A DNA stretch of 64,000 bases from Clostridiaceae bacterium OM02-2AC (GTDB lineage Bacteria > Bacillota_I > Bacilli_A > Erysipelotrichales > Erysipelotrichaceae): positions 38,146 through 102,145 of the forward strand of contig QULU01000011.1 in the NCBI GenBank assembly GCA_003481775.1, written 5' to 3'. Below are positions 25,800 through 35,382 of this stretch, piece by piece. Within the stretch, counting starts at the first letter, position 1. The number at the start of each line of letters is the position of its first letter. The notes under the pieces were generated by a model. It did not search any database. It saw nothing but the letters and a program-made list of their open reading frames with translations, and was not told where the DNA came from. The translations under genes and the position numbers were made by a program.

Positions 25800-27017
25800 A
25801 TGAACAATTTATCCATGAAATCATTTCTGTCAAAATATCATTTGCAGCTGTTTTTCTTCGCAGTTGCTCTGGAGAGTCTGGCTGCTAATTTTGCTCATCC
25901 GATTACGCCGACACTCATTCAAAATCTTCAGCTGCCGGATTATTCCTTTGGTATGCTGTATGCCGGGATGGCATTTACCAATTTTCTTTTTTCTCCCTTC
26001 TGGGCAAAGCAGGTTACCCGTATGGGAAGCCGCAAGGTTCTGGGTATCTGCTGTGTGGGCTATGGCATCGGTCAGCTGCTATTCGCCATCATGAAAACAC
26101 TGCCCACCATTATGCTTGCCCGTTTGCTATCAGGATTCTTTGTCGGTGGTATTATGGTCAGCTTTTTGACCTACATCATTCATACAAGCACCGTGGAAAG
26201 CAGGGGACGTTATCTGGCTTTATCCGCTACCTTCACAACCGTATTTGCGGCTTTCGGCTATTTGATCGGCGGATTTGTCGGCGTTGTTTCCATTCCTTTG
26301 ACATTTGCTTTACAAAGCGGTGTCCTCATACTGTGCGGTGTACTGTTTGCGATATGTCTGCGTGAGGATAAGGCAGCGCAAAGCACATCCTTCCATATAT
26401 GGAAGGAAGCGAATCCGTTTCAGGCGTTCCTTGATGCCCGCCGCTTTATGACACTGACATTCGCTATATTGTTTTTTGCGGTATTTCTGACCTCAACAGC
26501 AACCACAGCCTATGATCAGAATTTCAATTATTTTATCAAGGATCAGTTTCATTTCAATTCCTCGTATAATGGTATGCTGAAGGCGGTTGTCGGCTTTATA
26601 TCACTGTTTGCCAATACTACAATTTGCGTATGGATCATGAAGCGAACCAATGTGAAGAAATCTGTTATCTATGTGCTGGGAGGAGCCGGTGTCACGCTGC
26701 TTGCCATTACGATGCTGGAAGACATTCTGCCGTTTATCCTTATCAATATCATCTTCTTTGCGTTGAATGCCATTTATATACCCTTGCTGCAGGATTTATG
26801 TGCCTCGGCGTCCAGTGCAGAGCACAGCAGTATGGTCATGGGCTTTTATAATGCGATGAAAAGTCTTGGTATGATTGCAGGGGCATTGTTTGCAGGGTTT
26901 ATGTATGCATCGGGGCCAAGATTATCCTTTCTGTATGCAGGTATTTTCTTTCTGATATCCATGCTGGCTGCTCTGTGGTATTACAGACGCTCCGTAAGTA
27001 AGCGTGAGAAGGGATAA
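25800..27017 (+). CDS. MFS transporter (drug/sugar efflux type)
   Basis: A 405-residue major-facilitator protein with about 12 helices. Loop 2-3 has RMGSRKVLG, a motif-A-like sequence (GxxxDRxGRK family), and the N-terminal half has LARLLSGFFVGG (motif C/D region). It belongs with multidrug or metabolite exporters such as MdtG or YfiS-like proteins; the substrate is unknown. The start is not certain (GTG 25785, ATG 25800, ATG 25812); 25800 keeps a weak GTGGGAAC site. It is monocistronic with a terminator after it. Confidence 0.85.
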   Translation: MNNLSMKSFLSKYHLQLFFFAVALESLAANFAHPITPTLIQNLQLPDYSFGMLYAGMAFTNFLFSPFWAKQVTRMGSRKVLGICCVGYGIGQLLFAIMKTLPTIMLARLLSGFFVGGIMVSFLTYIIHTSTVESRGRYLALSATFTTVFAAFGYLIGGFVGVVSIPLTFALQSGVLILCGVLFAICLREDKAAQSTSFHIWKEANPFQAFLDARRFMTLTFAILFFAVFLTSTATTAYDQNFNYFIKDQFHFNSSYNGMLKAVVGFISLFANTTICVWIMKRTNVKKSVIYVLGGAGVTLLAITMLEDILPFILINIIFFALNAIYIPLLQDLCASASSAEHSSMVMGFYNAMKSLGMIAGALFAGFMYASGPRLSFLYAGIFFLISMLAALWYYRRSVSKREKG

Positions 27018-27558
27018 AAAAACAGAAGAATCAGATAACGTGAAAGAAAAAGGCCAGTGTGGTCTTTTTTTGAAATATATGCGGGAGGCAAAAACAAAAG
27101 GAAGGTCCTGCATATCATAAGCCTTGGCTACTCTCATTTATCAGCTATAGAGAAGGCCTGTGTGACAAGAGATAGTGTTTAAAGAGGATGAGGGGAAACA
27201 AGGCTATCGCTCATGCCGTATATATGGCAGCTTTGGATCAGAGATTTGCGTATGTCATGATGTGTATAGAATTTCAAATCAATTATATCGACTGATAGCG
27301 CAAGTGAATGGAGAAAATGAAAGGGGAATTCTGAATGTAGATACACAGGTGTTGCTTAGGAATGCGTATTATTAAATGCCAGCTTGTTGAAGGCCGTATA
27401 AAAGCAAGGATAGCACAGGCCAGAGCGCATGGTATTGCGGTGATTCGTCAATAATGTGGCATGAATGCGCTGATAACGGGAACATGGGGCTTTGAAATTT
27501 TTCATAGAGGATAAGATGCTGAAATGATGCGTGAATGCAGAAAAACAGAATGGTGAGG
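27018..27558. other. intergenic region
   Basis: About 540 bp between convergent genes. It contains the MFS terminator near its start and the acyltransferase terminator at its end; between them no supported gene is seen, only short spurious frames. Confidence 0.5.
27050..27071 (+). terminator. terminator after MFS gene
   Basis: AAGGCCA-gtg-TGGTCTT (one G-U) followed by a T run. Confidence 0.6.
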
Positions 27559-27572
27559 TCATTCTGTTTTTG
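27541..27572. terminator. terminator overlapping acyltransferase stop
   Basis: AAAAACAGAATG pairs exactly with CATTCTGTTTTT around a 7-base loop. On the minus strand the stem includes the stop codon and is followed by T. Confidence 0.8.
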
Positions 27573-28746
27573 TATTCATGGCTTGTCTTTCATATTCCTT
27601 TAGCTGTGTACACATGGTCGTAAGGATTTGCTGTGCATGCGCCAGCTGTAATGGGTCTCCTGTGACATGGCAGGCTAATGTACAGGTATCCTTCCAGGTA
27701 GAAGCAGCGATCTGAAAGGAGGGGTAACTACGGGGTCTGCCCAGAAGATACAGCTGTGTAATCGTGCAGTCATCAAAATAAATCGCTGCTGCATCGATTT
27801 TCCCCAGATTTGTATATGCGGTTTCCGGTGAATGAAAGCCTGCCTTCGCAGCAGCTTTGGTGACGGTAAGGGGCAGATGCTTCATGAGTGGATGAAGCAG
27901 CCGTATGGTATGCAGGTCGAGGCAGCGTGTCCTTTCCTCCTGCATCTGTTGGTGGATGTCCGCAAGCAGTTCCCTCCAGTCGCGATGATCCAGCCCATAC
28001 AGGGTAACCTGGAAATCCCCAACGAAATTCGCGATTGTCCAGGCAGGTTTAAGCTGTAGAAACGAACGCAGATTCACCGGACAGGGAATCGTCATGGCAT
28101 TCGCTGCTGTCATGCGGTGCAGTGTCTGGGCATAGGCACAAAGCAGAACATCATTTACTGTATATGACGGTGTGGAAATCCGCTTCAACAGCTCTAATGA
28201 AATGGATTCCTGCAGTGCACAGGTGTGCAGGGGATGTGGGGTGGAGGGAAGGGTGATGGGAATTGATTTTCTTCTTTTGGCTTTCGTCTTTTTCTGTTTT
28301 ATGACAGGCAGAGCTTCCGGTGCACGACAGTTTTGAAAGGAAACAGTCCCTTTTCGATAACAGGCGCAAAGCAGTCGAAGGATTTGCGTGGCTCCATCCC
28401 CGTCACACAGAATATGGCTGAATCCGATGCATAGAAGGTCCTGTTGTTCTTTATGTAGTATCTGTATGCAGAGCTGAGCATTCTGCTCGATGTCCCAGCT
28501 TGAAAAGTCAAAGCTGTTCACCTCCTGTACAATCGAAAACGCATCGTCCTTCGGGGTCCTCCAGCAGTTTTGCTTTTTATCGTAGCGTAACGCAAGCTCA
28601 GGAATCAGTGCTATACATTGGTTTACAGCATCCTGCAGTTTTTTCATGCAGATATGGGGCTGTAGTGTCAGCTTCAAAAACAAAACGGGCTGCTCGGGAA
28701 GCGTAAGTGCCTCCAAAAGGTCCAGCATACCGGCAGAATATTTCAT
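27559..28746 (-). CDS. HXXXDG acyltransferase (condensation-domain/alcohol acetyltransferase-like)
   Basis: A 395-residue enzyme of the chloramphenicol-acetyltransferase/condensation-domain superfamily. The catalytic motif HILCDG (His111 to Gly116) matches HXXXDG, and the two-lobed length is normal for stand-alone members. Such proteins acylate alcohols or amines from CoA or carrier-bound acyl groups (PapA, WES/DGAT, alcohol acetyltransferases). No NRPS, PKS or carrier protein is nearby, so it is probably a stand-alone transferase. The substrate is unknown. It is single-gene with its own terminator. Confidence 0.8.
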   Translation of the reverse strand: MKYSAGMLDLLEALTLPEQPVLFLKLTLQPHICMKKLQDAVNQCIALIPELALRYDKKQNCWRTPKDDAFSIVQEVNSFDFSSWDIEQNAQLCIQILHKEQQDLLCIGFSHILCDGDGATQILRLLCACYRKGTVSFQNCRAPEALPVIKQKKTKAKRRKSIPITLPSTPHPLHTCALQESISLELLKRISTPSYTVNDVLLCAYAQTLHRMTAANAMTIPCPVNLRSFLQLKPAWTIANFVGDFQVTLYGLDHRDWRELLADIHQQMQEERTRCLDLHTIRLLHPLMKHLPLTVTKAAAKAGFHSPETAYTNLGKIDAAAIYFDDCTITQLYLLGRPRSYPSFQIAASTWKDTCTLACHVTGDPLQLAHAQQILTTMCTQLKEYERQAMNTKTE

Positions 28747-29057
28747 GACATCACTTCCTTTCCATTTTTCTTCATCATAACATCGTGATACGAAATGTCA
28801 AGGGAGGTAAAGCCTGCAGGTTAGGAAGAAAGGCCGAGCCGGATTGCGCATAGATTGTGCTTTATATCAGCTCGCTACTGTTGCATATGGTATTGCGGAA
28901 TTCAAGGCATAGAGTTTAGATACTATTGCCTTTTTTCGATTGTTTTGATAAAGTATCTGGATTATGATACGATCAGCTCCTTAACTGAACGGGCAAAGCA
29001 AAACAGCAATGTTAATTTCGTACAGCAGTTTGCTGTACGGCTTTGTGTACGCACGCT
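28747..29057. other. intergenic region with a perfect hairpin
   Basis: About 310 bp. CGTACAGCA (29019-29027) and TGCTGTACG (29031-29039) form a perfect nine-pair stem with a 3-base loop downstream of the AraC gene. Neither strand has a T run after it. Nothing else is seen. Confidence 0.4.
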
Positions 29058-29951
29058 TCAGCTTTGTGCTTTTATGTTACTTCTGTATTGCAGAGGGGAA
29101 CATCCCTTCTGTTTTTTAAATACCCGTGAGAAATAATTGGAATCGTTAAATCCGCACAGCTGCGATATTTCTGATATCGTGTAGGAGCCGCTCATGAGAT
29201 AGCCGATGCTTTTTTCAATACGGAATTCCAGAATGAACGAAAACAGGGTTTGATGCATATAGCTCTTAAAAATTCTGCAGCATTCGTTTTTACAGACATG
29301 AATCTGATCTGCAATTTCATGCAGGGTAAGCTCTCTGTCATAATTATCTTCCACAAACAGCAAAATCGTGCGGACTCTGTCATAATTCAGCAGTTCGCAG
29401 GATGAGAGCCTGTGCTCAGAACGCATATGGAGATGCAGTGTTTTTAAAATGGTGTATAGCTCCATCAGGATAGTAAGCTCATAGGTATCTGCTTTTTCTT
29501 CATAATTCCGGGCGATACGCTGAATAGCAGCAGTGATGGTGACGTGCCATGGTGCACTGCCGTTAAAGCAATAGGAGGAGAGGGAGAGGTCATTCACAAG
29601 CGGCTTCACATATTTGCTGTGAATGAGACTGCCTTCAAATCCGGACAGCAGTCTGGAATCAAAGGTTATAGAAATATAGGTACAATCCTGATCCTGATAC
29701 ATAGTTCCCGTATGCAAGGCATTGGCATTGGCGAATATTGCATCTCCCTTTTTGACATGGTATTCCTGATGATTGATTCTGTACAGCATCTCTCCGCTGG
29801 TAATCAGTGTTATTTCGATTTCCGGATGCCAGTGCCAGTGAAAGGAACCAGAGTCGTATGCTGTTATTTTTTCATAGCTCACCAGCAAAGGAAAGGGATG
29901 ACTTCCATGTGCCTTGATTTCTTTATTGGTATCATCTGTTATGATCTGCAT
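29058..29951 (-). CDS. AraC-family regulator with cupin sensor domain
   Basis: A 297-residue regulator. The N-terminal half is an AraC-type cupin (HWHWHPEIEITLI, metal or sugar-binding fold) and the C-terminal 100 residues carry two helix-turn-helix motifs (ELTLHEIADQIHVCKNECCRIF and ISQLCGFNDSNYFSRVFKKQ). ATG 29951 is preceded by AGGAGGTGGG; earlier in-frame codons are rejected. It is divergent from galactokinase across about 430 bp, so control of galactose use is likely, though not shown. Confidence 0.9.
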   Translation of the reverse strand: MQIITDDTNKEIKAHGSHPFPLLVSYEKITAYDSGSFHWHWHPEIEITLITSGEMLYRINHQEYHVKKGDAIFANANALHTGTMYQDQDCTYISITFDSRLLSGFEGSLIHSKYVKPLVNDLSLSSYCFNGSAPWHVTITAAIQRIARNYEEKADTYELTILMELYTILKTLHLHMRSEHRLSSCELLNYDRVRTILLFVEDNYDRELTLHEIADQIHVCKNECCRIFKSYMHQTLFSFILEFRIEKSIGYLMSGSYTISEISQLCGFNDSNYFSRVFKKQKGCSPLQYRSNIKAQS

Positions 29952-30378
29952 AGCCCACCTCCTGCAAGTGCAAGTATCTTGTATTATCATACTATAAATT
30001 CCTGTCTTGTGCTGATTTTTTACGGGAAATGCATCCCTGTGCAATATTGTGCTTATTTCAATCAAGATAATGAAGGCGTATATGTGAAGCATGGCGTATC
30101 ATGAAAACAGATGACAATCATGCGCATGCTTTACCTGAATACAGCGGATATTTACAAGAATAGTGCTAACAGGATGCAGGAAAGTCTGCATAAAAGCTCC
30201 CCTATAGATGGAGATAAAAAAGGGCAGGCCTCAATGAGCAGCACACCGGCCTGTTGATGGTAAAGACTTGCAGAAGGATATCTTTACGGGAAGCATGGCG
30301 CGATAAGGCATATGTATTTGATTGAGAACAGCATATCCGACATGTCAGGAATGCAAAGTGGAAAAGGAGGATGTTATT
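29952..30378. other. divergent region between AraC regulator and galK
   Basis: 427 bp. A CAGGCC/GGCCTG hairpin lies at 30225-30253. The promoters of the two genes should be here, but I could not assign -35/-10 boxes with confidence. Confidence 0.4.
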
Positions 30379-31557
30379 ATGGAGAAACGATTGATGAAGG
30401 AATTTGAAGCGGTTTTCAAAGAACAGGGAGAAGCAGTGTTTTTTTCACCCGGTCGTGTGAATCTGATTGGAGAGCATACTGATTATAACGGCGGTATGGT
30501 GTTCCCTTGTGCGATTACCCTTGGTACCTATGCCGTGGTTTCGCGGCGTGCAGATGCCCATATGTTGCTGTATTCAAATAATTTCAGAGAAAAAGGCATC
30601 ATCGATGTGGATTTAAACAAGCTGCAATACGACAAACAGGATGACTGGGCGAATTATGTAAAAGGTGTCTTATACTTCACACAGCAGGAGGGCTACAAGC
30701 TTCCTTGCGGCTTGAATATACTGATTGAAGGCAACATACCAAATGGGGCAGGGCTTTCTTCCAGTGCATCGCTGGAGGTGCTGATTGGAACGATTCTGAA
30801 GGAGCTTTTTCAGCTACCTCTCTCTATGCTGGATATTATCAAGCTGTCACAGAAAGCTGAAAATCAGTTTGTCGGCATGAATTGTGGTATTATGGATCAG
30901 TTTATCATCGGTATGGGGAAAAAGGGTCATGCGATCGCTTTGGATACCGCAACGTTAAAGCATACCTATGTACCTGTTCAGCTAAAACAGGCAAGTATCG
31001 TTATCATGAATACCAGAAAGCAGCGAGGGCTGACGGACTCCAAATATAATGAACGCCGGGCAGAATGTGAGCATGCCCTTTCCCAGATACAGAAGATTAT
31101 GAAAATCAACAGTCTGTGTGACTTAAAGGAAGAGGAATTTGAGAAGATTCAGCATAGCATAACCAATCCGGTGGAAAGGAAGCGTGTCCGCCATGCTGTA
31201 CTGGAAAATATACGTGTAAAAAAAGCTATTACAGCATTGGAAAACAATGATATCATTGAATTCGGTGCCCTGATGAATGCCTCCCATATCTCTCTGCGAG
31301 AGGATTATGAGGTCACCGGAGTCGAGCTGGATACGCTCGTGGAAAGTGCTTGGCAGCAGAGCGGAACTATTGGTGCTCGTATGACAGGGGCCGGTTTTGG
31401 CGGCTGTGCCATTGCAATCGTTGAGGATGAGACAATAGAGGATTTCAAACAGGCTGTTTATAAAGAATACACGAAGAGGATTGGCTATGAGCCGGAATTT
31501 TATATCGCATCCATCGGACATGGTGCAGGGAAACTCGTGGGGGGATGCATACAGTGA
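30379..31557 (+). CDS. galK: galactokinase
   Basis: A 392-residue GHMP kinase phosphorylating galactose at C1 with ATP. It has the galactokinase signature GRVNLIGEHTDYNGG near the N-terminus, the GHMP ATP loop NGAGLSSSASLEV, and TGAGFGGCAIA near the C-terminus. ATG 30379 follows GGAGG at 8 bases; the in-frame ATG at 30322 is upstream of that site. galT and galE are not in the window, so the rest of the Leloir pathway must be elsewhere. Confidence 0.95.
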   Translation: MEKRLMKEFEAVFKEQGEAVFFSPGRVNLIGEHTDYNGGMVFPCAITLGTYAVVSRRADAHMLLYSNNFREKGIIDVDLNKLQYDKQDDWANYVKGVLYFTQQEGYKLPCGLNILIEGNIPNGAGLSSSASLEVLIGTILKELFQLPLSMLDIIKLSQKAENQFVGMNCGIMDQFIIGMGKKGHAIALDTATLKHTYVPVQLKQASIVIMNTRKQRGLTDSKYNERRAECEHALSQIQKIMKINSLCDLKEEEFEKIQHSITNPVERKRVRHAVLENIRVKKAITALENNDIIEFGALMNASHISLREDYEVTGVELDTLVESAWQQSGTIGARMTGAGFGGCAIAIVEDETIEDFKQAVYKEYTKRIGYEPEFYIASIGHGAGKLVGGCIQ

Positions 31558-31762
31558 TTGGCGTCTGATGAATATGGAGTACAAACCAGGTGTCAAGAAT
31601 AGGGAATGAAAGTATGCTGTTTTGCTGCAGATCTGTGTACAGCGCAGAGAATGAAAATGCTTATGACAGCCTATATGCTGGGATAGGTAAATAAAGCAGA
31701 GCGGCGAGCTGGAGTGATTTCTATTGGTTGTTTACTGAAGTAAATGGTTAAGCTTAGATAGG

Positions 31763-31811
31763 AGAAGGGTATCCAATTCTTGAGGGAGGCGTTTGCCATG
31801 GATACTCTTCT
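31763..31811 (+). other. 12-bp hairpin of unknown role
   Basis: AGAAGGGTATCC (31763-31774) pairs with GGATACTCTTCT (31800-31811) with one G-U. The loop contains a GGGAGG sequence. No T run follows. Confidence 0.35.
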
Positions 31812-32006
31812 GCGTAATAAACGGTTCAAAGAGTAGATTGCAAGATCATGTCAGCACGGTCAGTAGGAAATCTTTTATTGTGTATCCGGCAGCTAAAGGT
31901 ACATCTGTTATGAATATGGCTTTGTTTAGCTACAGCAGGAAAAACACAATAGTACCGTATAGGGAAGAAATGAATCGGAAATTCATAGGAAAAACTGTTT
32001 TTGAGG

Positions 32007-32035
32007 TAGACAAAATTAAGATTTTAGTGTATTAT
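32007..32035 (+). promoter_or_regulatory. tRNA-Leu promoter 1
   Basis: TAGACA (32007-32012), 17 bases, TATTAT (32030-32035), 18 bases before the tRNA. The same boxes precede the second copy. Confidence 0.7.
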
Positions 32036-32053
32036 TGTAAAGCACTCAATCAT

Positions 32054-32139
32054 GCAGGAGTGGTGGAACGGCAGACACGCTGTCTTCAGGCGGCAGTGCG
32101 AGCAATCGCGTGAGAGTTCAAATCTCTTCTCCTGCACCA
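32054..32139 (+). tRNA. tRNA-Leu(CAG), copy 1
   Basis: An 86-base class II tRNA. Acceptor GCAGGAG pairs with CTCCTGC; the anticodon stem CTGTC/GGCAG encloses TTCAGGC, giving anticodon CAG. There is a long variable arm, a TTCAAAT T-loop and an encoded ACCA end. It has its own promoter and terminator. The tRNA sequence is identical to copy 2. Confidence 0.95.
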
Positions 32140-32151
32140 TTTTATTGAGTC

Positions 32152-32178
32152 AGACGCTCTATATCAGCGTCTTTTTTT
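32152..32178 (+). terminator. tRNA-Leu terminator 1
   Basis: AGACGCT-ctatatc-AGCGTCT and seven T. Confidence 0.85.
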
Positions 32179-32302
32179 GTTTTCTAAGAGTCTGTCAATG
32201 TCTTTTTATATACTGCCATGCGCACACTCTCTTTCTTTGAATATTTGAAGATGATACAGAGATCAAAGAGAGGTAAAAAATTGATTTTTTTCCATTTAGG
32301 GG

Positions 32303-32331
32303 TAGACAAATCAATTATTTCAGTGTATTAT
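32303..32331 (+). promoter_or_regulatory. tRNA-Leu promoter 2
   Basis: TAGACA (32303-32308), 17 bases, TATTAT (32326-32331). Confidence 0.7.
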
Positions 32332-32351
32332 AATTGAGCATCATGAATCAC

Positions 32352-32437
32352 GCAGGAGTGGTGGAACGGCAGACACGCTGTCTTCAGGCGGCAGTGCGAG
32401 CAATCGCGTGAGAGTTCAAATCTCTTCTCCTGCACCA
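32352..32437 (+). tRNA. tRNA-Leu(CAG), copy 2
   Basis: Identical 86-base sequence to the copy 298 bp upstream, with anticodon CAG and encoded CCA. Its promoter boxes match those of copy 1, and its terminator has the same ctatatc loop, so the whole transcription unit appears duplicated. Confidence 0.95.
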
Positions 32438-32449
32438 TGATAAGCACAA

Positions 32450-32475
32450 AAGCGCTCTATATCAGCGCTTTTTTT
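32450..32475 (+). terminator. tRNA-Leu terminator 2
   Basis: AAGCGCT-ctatatc-AGCGCTT and a T run. Confidence 0.85.
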
Positions 32476-32660
32476 GTTTATATCAGATACCTGATGAATG
32501 AAAGTATTACACTTATCAGGCATACATCAACCGTAAGGCTCATTGTACCTCTGTCCCGTGGGTACCACAACCTCACGAATATTTATATAGAAATTGAAAG
32601 CGAATATCTGCACGTATTTTGATAGAAAGACACTGTGTATATCGAAATCAACACACTAGC

Positions 32661-34574
32661 TCATTCAACCATACTGACAAACGTCTCGATGAATTCATCA
32701 TAGGAATTGCAGGCAGTCAGTTTTTTTACATTCTCTCGTTCAATCAGAACGGAACTGATAGTTTCATATACTGACTGAAATAATTTTCTGTCATGCTTAT
32801 GAAAGCACATCAGAATAACGATAGAAACCTGATTGTTGTTCCAAAAAATAGGCTTTTTGGAAATCAGTATATTGATAATCGTCTTTTTGGATCGCATATA
32901 AGTGCTATGTGGAATAGCAAAATGATCAAACGCGGTGGAGGACATATGCTCTCGTTCCATAATTTCATCATACAGCCGGTCATCTGCAAATCCATGCTTC
33001 TGCAATCTTGAGCACATGGATCGAATACAGGCAGAGGCAGAAGAAAATCCTTCTATCTTCTCAAACATAAAGGGAAGAAACAACTGCCGGAGCTGCTGTT
33101 CAAAATCAACACGATATTTTTCAGCCTTTATTTCTGCTATCATTTGTTGAATTTTCTGTTGATCCTGTTTATTTAAAAATAGGCCAATCTGTACACTGCG
33201 TGTTTCAAATCGATCTGAAAGCGGAAGTATAGAAATTACCAAATCAATGCTTTTCTGTGCAAATACAGCCTGTTCACTTGTTGCTACATCGATGATTGTC
33301 AAATCATTGGAAAAGACATCATGAATCTGCTTAATAAGATTTTGAACCATTTCATAATACTGTGGACAATATAACAGAGCTGTAATTTTATTAGAAACAG
33401 ATTTCATTTCACTGAACATACAGCCTAAATGAATAGCAATATAGGAAATCTCATCCTCGTTTATGATGATGCCGGTTTTTTTCTTAATTGCCGTTGATAC
33501 ATGAACCGCTACATCAAAGAAAAACGGACATGTTGTTTTAATGGTATTCGTCAAAGGATTCTTATTCAAATTGTGATTATTGGAACGTATGAACAGGCTT
33601 TGCAGGTGTAAAGAAAAGCAATTCAGCAGCTTCTCATTACATAGATCAATTCCATAGGACTCCTTAATCTCGTGTAGCAGCTCTGCAGCCAGAGATAGGT
33701 ACTCCGGCTGAATATAATTACTGATATTGGATCCCTTTAAATCCGTGTAATCAATCGGTGTTGTTCTGGACATGACGAGTAATGCAAGCTCCTGTATTTC
33801 GAGCTCAATGTAATGTATCTGAAAATAACGTTCAAACTGCTTAACAGCTTCAAGTGTTATGGTATATGCGTGCGATTGGATACAGCCCGGTGTCAGAATG
33901 CTTTGCGAGCTGAAATTTTTATGACGGATTCTGTCTATGGAAATCGCAGTGTGCAGTACCAGATTGGTCAGAGAAAAATCATTGATAAAGTATCCGTTTT
34001 TCTGAAAGCTTTCTGTAAATATAGAATGGATATATGTAATATCAATATCAGGGAATTTATTCTGAATCATGGCATAATCGACAAAGTTGGAGGAGGATTC
34101 TCCATAGAGCACATCACTGATCAGCTTGCGTTTATCACTTTCCGAACCGCTCAGTGCTATAGAATCGCGTTTGTTTATGATTTGGAGATGATAGCTGCTG
34201 ATTTTGCCTTTCAGCTTTGCGATTTCCTTTTTTAATGTGGAATAGCTGATATACAGCTCTTCACATAGCTCATACATATCTAAGTAGGTATCGGTTTCCA
34301 GAGATAGCAGCGCATTCAATATATACAGAATACGGTCCTGTGAAGACTGCGGAGCAGAGCTTTCAGACTGCTGCAAAAGCTCTAGAACACTGAGGTCGTT
34401 CAGAGAATATCCACGTATAGAGGAGGTAATGACAGCATTGTACGTCTGATTGAATTCCTTTACATAATTTTTAACGGTTCGTGATGAAACTGAAAAGTGT
34501 GCAGCTAAGAAATCACTGGTACAGGGCTGATGCTCTGCAATGAATTTTAAAAATGAGACACTGTCAATTTTCAT
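32661..34574 (-). CDS. PRD-containing PTS regulator with EIIA domain (LicR/MtlR type), island 1
   Basis: A 637-residue activator: N-terminal helix-turn-helix (about 8-60; FLAAHFSVSSRTVKNYVKEF), a second helix region, two PRD domains (about 180-400) with conserved His, an EIIB-like domain (about 405-490, with a Cys in ALLYCPQY) and a C-terminal EIIA domain with active-site His in HFAIPHSTY. The PTS controls it by phosphorylation. ATG 34574 follows AGGGAG; upstream in-frame codons do not fit. It is divergent from the IIA-IIB-IIC-GH1 genes and is presumably their activator. Confidence 0.9.
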   Translation of the reverse strand: MKIDSVSFLKFIAEHQPCTSDFLAAHFSVSSRTVKNYVKEFNQTYNAVITSSIRGYSLNDLSVLELLQQSESSAPQSSQDRILYILNALLSLETDTYLDMYELCEELYISYSTLKKEIAKLKGKISSYHLQIINKRDSIALSGSESDKRKLISDVLYGESSSNFVDYAMIQNKFPDIDITYIHSIFTESFQKNGYFINDFSLTNLVLHTAISIDRIRHKNFSSQSILTPGCIQSHAYTITLEAVKQFERYFQIHYIELEIQELALLVMSRTTPIDYTDLKGSNISNYIQPEYLSLAAELLHEIKESYGIDLCNEKLLNCFSLHLQSLFIRSNNHNLNKNPLTNTIKTTCPFFFDVAVHVSTAIKKKTGIIINEDEISYIAIHLGCMFSEMKSVSNKITALLYCPQYYEMVQNLIKQIHDVFSNDLTIIDVATSEQAVFAQKSIDLVISILPLSDRFETRSVQIGLFLNKQDQQKIQQMIAEIKAEKYRVDFEQQLRQLFLPFMFEKIEGFSSASACIRSMCSRLQKHGFADDRLYDEIMEREHMSSTAFDHFAIPHSTYMRSKKTIINILISKKPIFWNNNQVSIVILMCFHKHDRKLFQSVYETISSVLIERENVKKLTACNSYDEFIETFVSMVE

Positions 34575-35025
34575 AGGAATTCGGCTCCCTTCTGTAAGCC
34601 CCCTCCTGCAGCTTGCTTGCATCGCTGTAAAGCACTATGCAGGTATCTCTTTCTTCCCTTTGACTATATGGATTATTCATGTCCATCCTTCTTATGATTG
34701 CGCAAGACATCGCTTTTATTCGATTAAGATTCATAAAACAGCTTTCTGCTGCTATGCAGGGCCTTTTCTATATGATATTCCCAGCAATTCATCGAAAGCC
34801 ACGGCTTATTGTGGAGTTGATTATGATTTTCATACTCCTGCTTCAGTTATAGTATAAAGGATTGTACTGTAGAAATAAACTGCTTTTTTTCACCATGAAA
34901 GGGGAAAATACAGGAACCTTTCTTTTGCACGTTTCAAAGTGAAAAAGAAGAGAGGAAAGATACTGGATTTCAAATATAATGGAATCAGGCAATCGATTGT
35001 GAAACCAGAAAGGAGTTGCAGGGAA
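34575..35025. other. divergent control region of PTS island 1
   Basis: About 450 bp between the regulator and the IIA gene. An inverted repeat GAAAGG/CCTTTC lies at 34898-34922. It is the expected site of the regulator operator and both promoters; exact boxes are not clear. Confidence 0.4.
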
Positions 35026-35376
35026 ATGGATGATGAAATTGTCGAATGTTCGATGGATATGATTTTAAACGCAGGAAATGCGCGTAATGAGTGCTTTCAG
35101 GCTCTGGAAAAAATGAAGAATTTTAGCTTTTGTGAGGCAGCTGAGCTTCTTGAGCAGGCAAAGCAGAATATCCTGAAATCCCATCAGGCACATACCGGTT
35201 ATATGCAGAGGTCTATACAACAGGAGCAAAATGAATACTGTGTGCTGTTTGCTCATGCACAGGATACGCTGATGACGATTAACACGGAAATCAACCTCAC
35301 AGGCTACATGATGGAAATATTCATGCAATATGATGAAAGAATCAAACAGCTGGAAGCTGTGATAAAGAAGGGGTGA
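35026..35376 (+). CDS. PTS lactose/cellobiose-type EIIA, island 1
   Basis: A 116-residue phosphocarrier of the helical EIIA(Lac/Chb) family, which passes phosphate from HPr to EIIB. The active His is His77 in HAQD, and the metal-binding Asp follows. The residue after that Asp, usually His (HAQDHLM), is Thr here. ATG 35026 has AAGGAG 10 bases before it; frame upstream to 34939 has no ribosome site. It is the first gene of the IIA-IIB-IIC-GH1 operon. Confidence 0.92.
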   Translation: MDDEIVECSMDMILNAGNARNECFQALEKMKNFSFCEAAELLEQAKQNILKSHQAHTGYMQRSIQQEQNEYCVLFAHAQDTLMTINTEINLTGYMMEIFMQYDERIKQLEAVIKKG

Positions 35377-35382
35377 GTGTCT

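Larger units (their letters stand above)
31558..32053. other. intergenic region with a long hairpin
   Basis: About 495 bp after galK. It holds a 12-pair hairpin at 31763-31811 and, at its end, a tRNA promoter. A frame at 31793-32113 overlaps the tRNA and has no support. Confidence 0.5.

Noticed and set aside
28855-29136. 93-codon frame on the plus strand
   Set aside because: Overlaps the AraC gene end and a hairpin; no ribosome site.
31793-32113. 106-codon frame on the plus strand
   Set aside because: It runs into the tRNA-Leu gene and its promoter and begins inside a hairpin.
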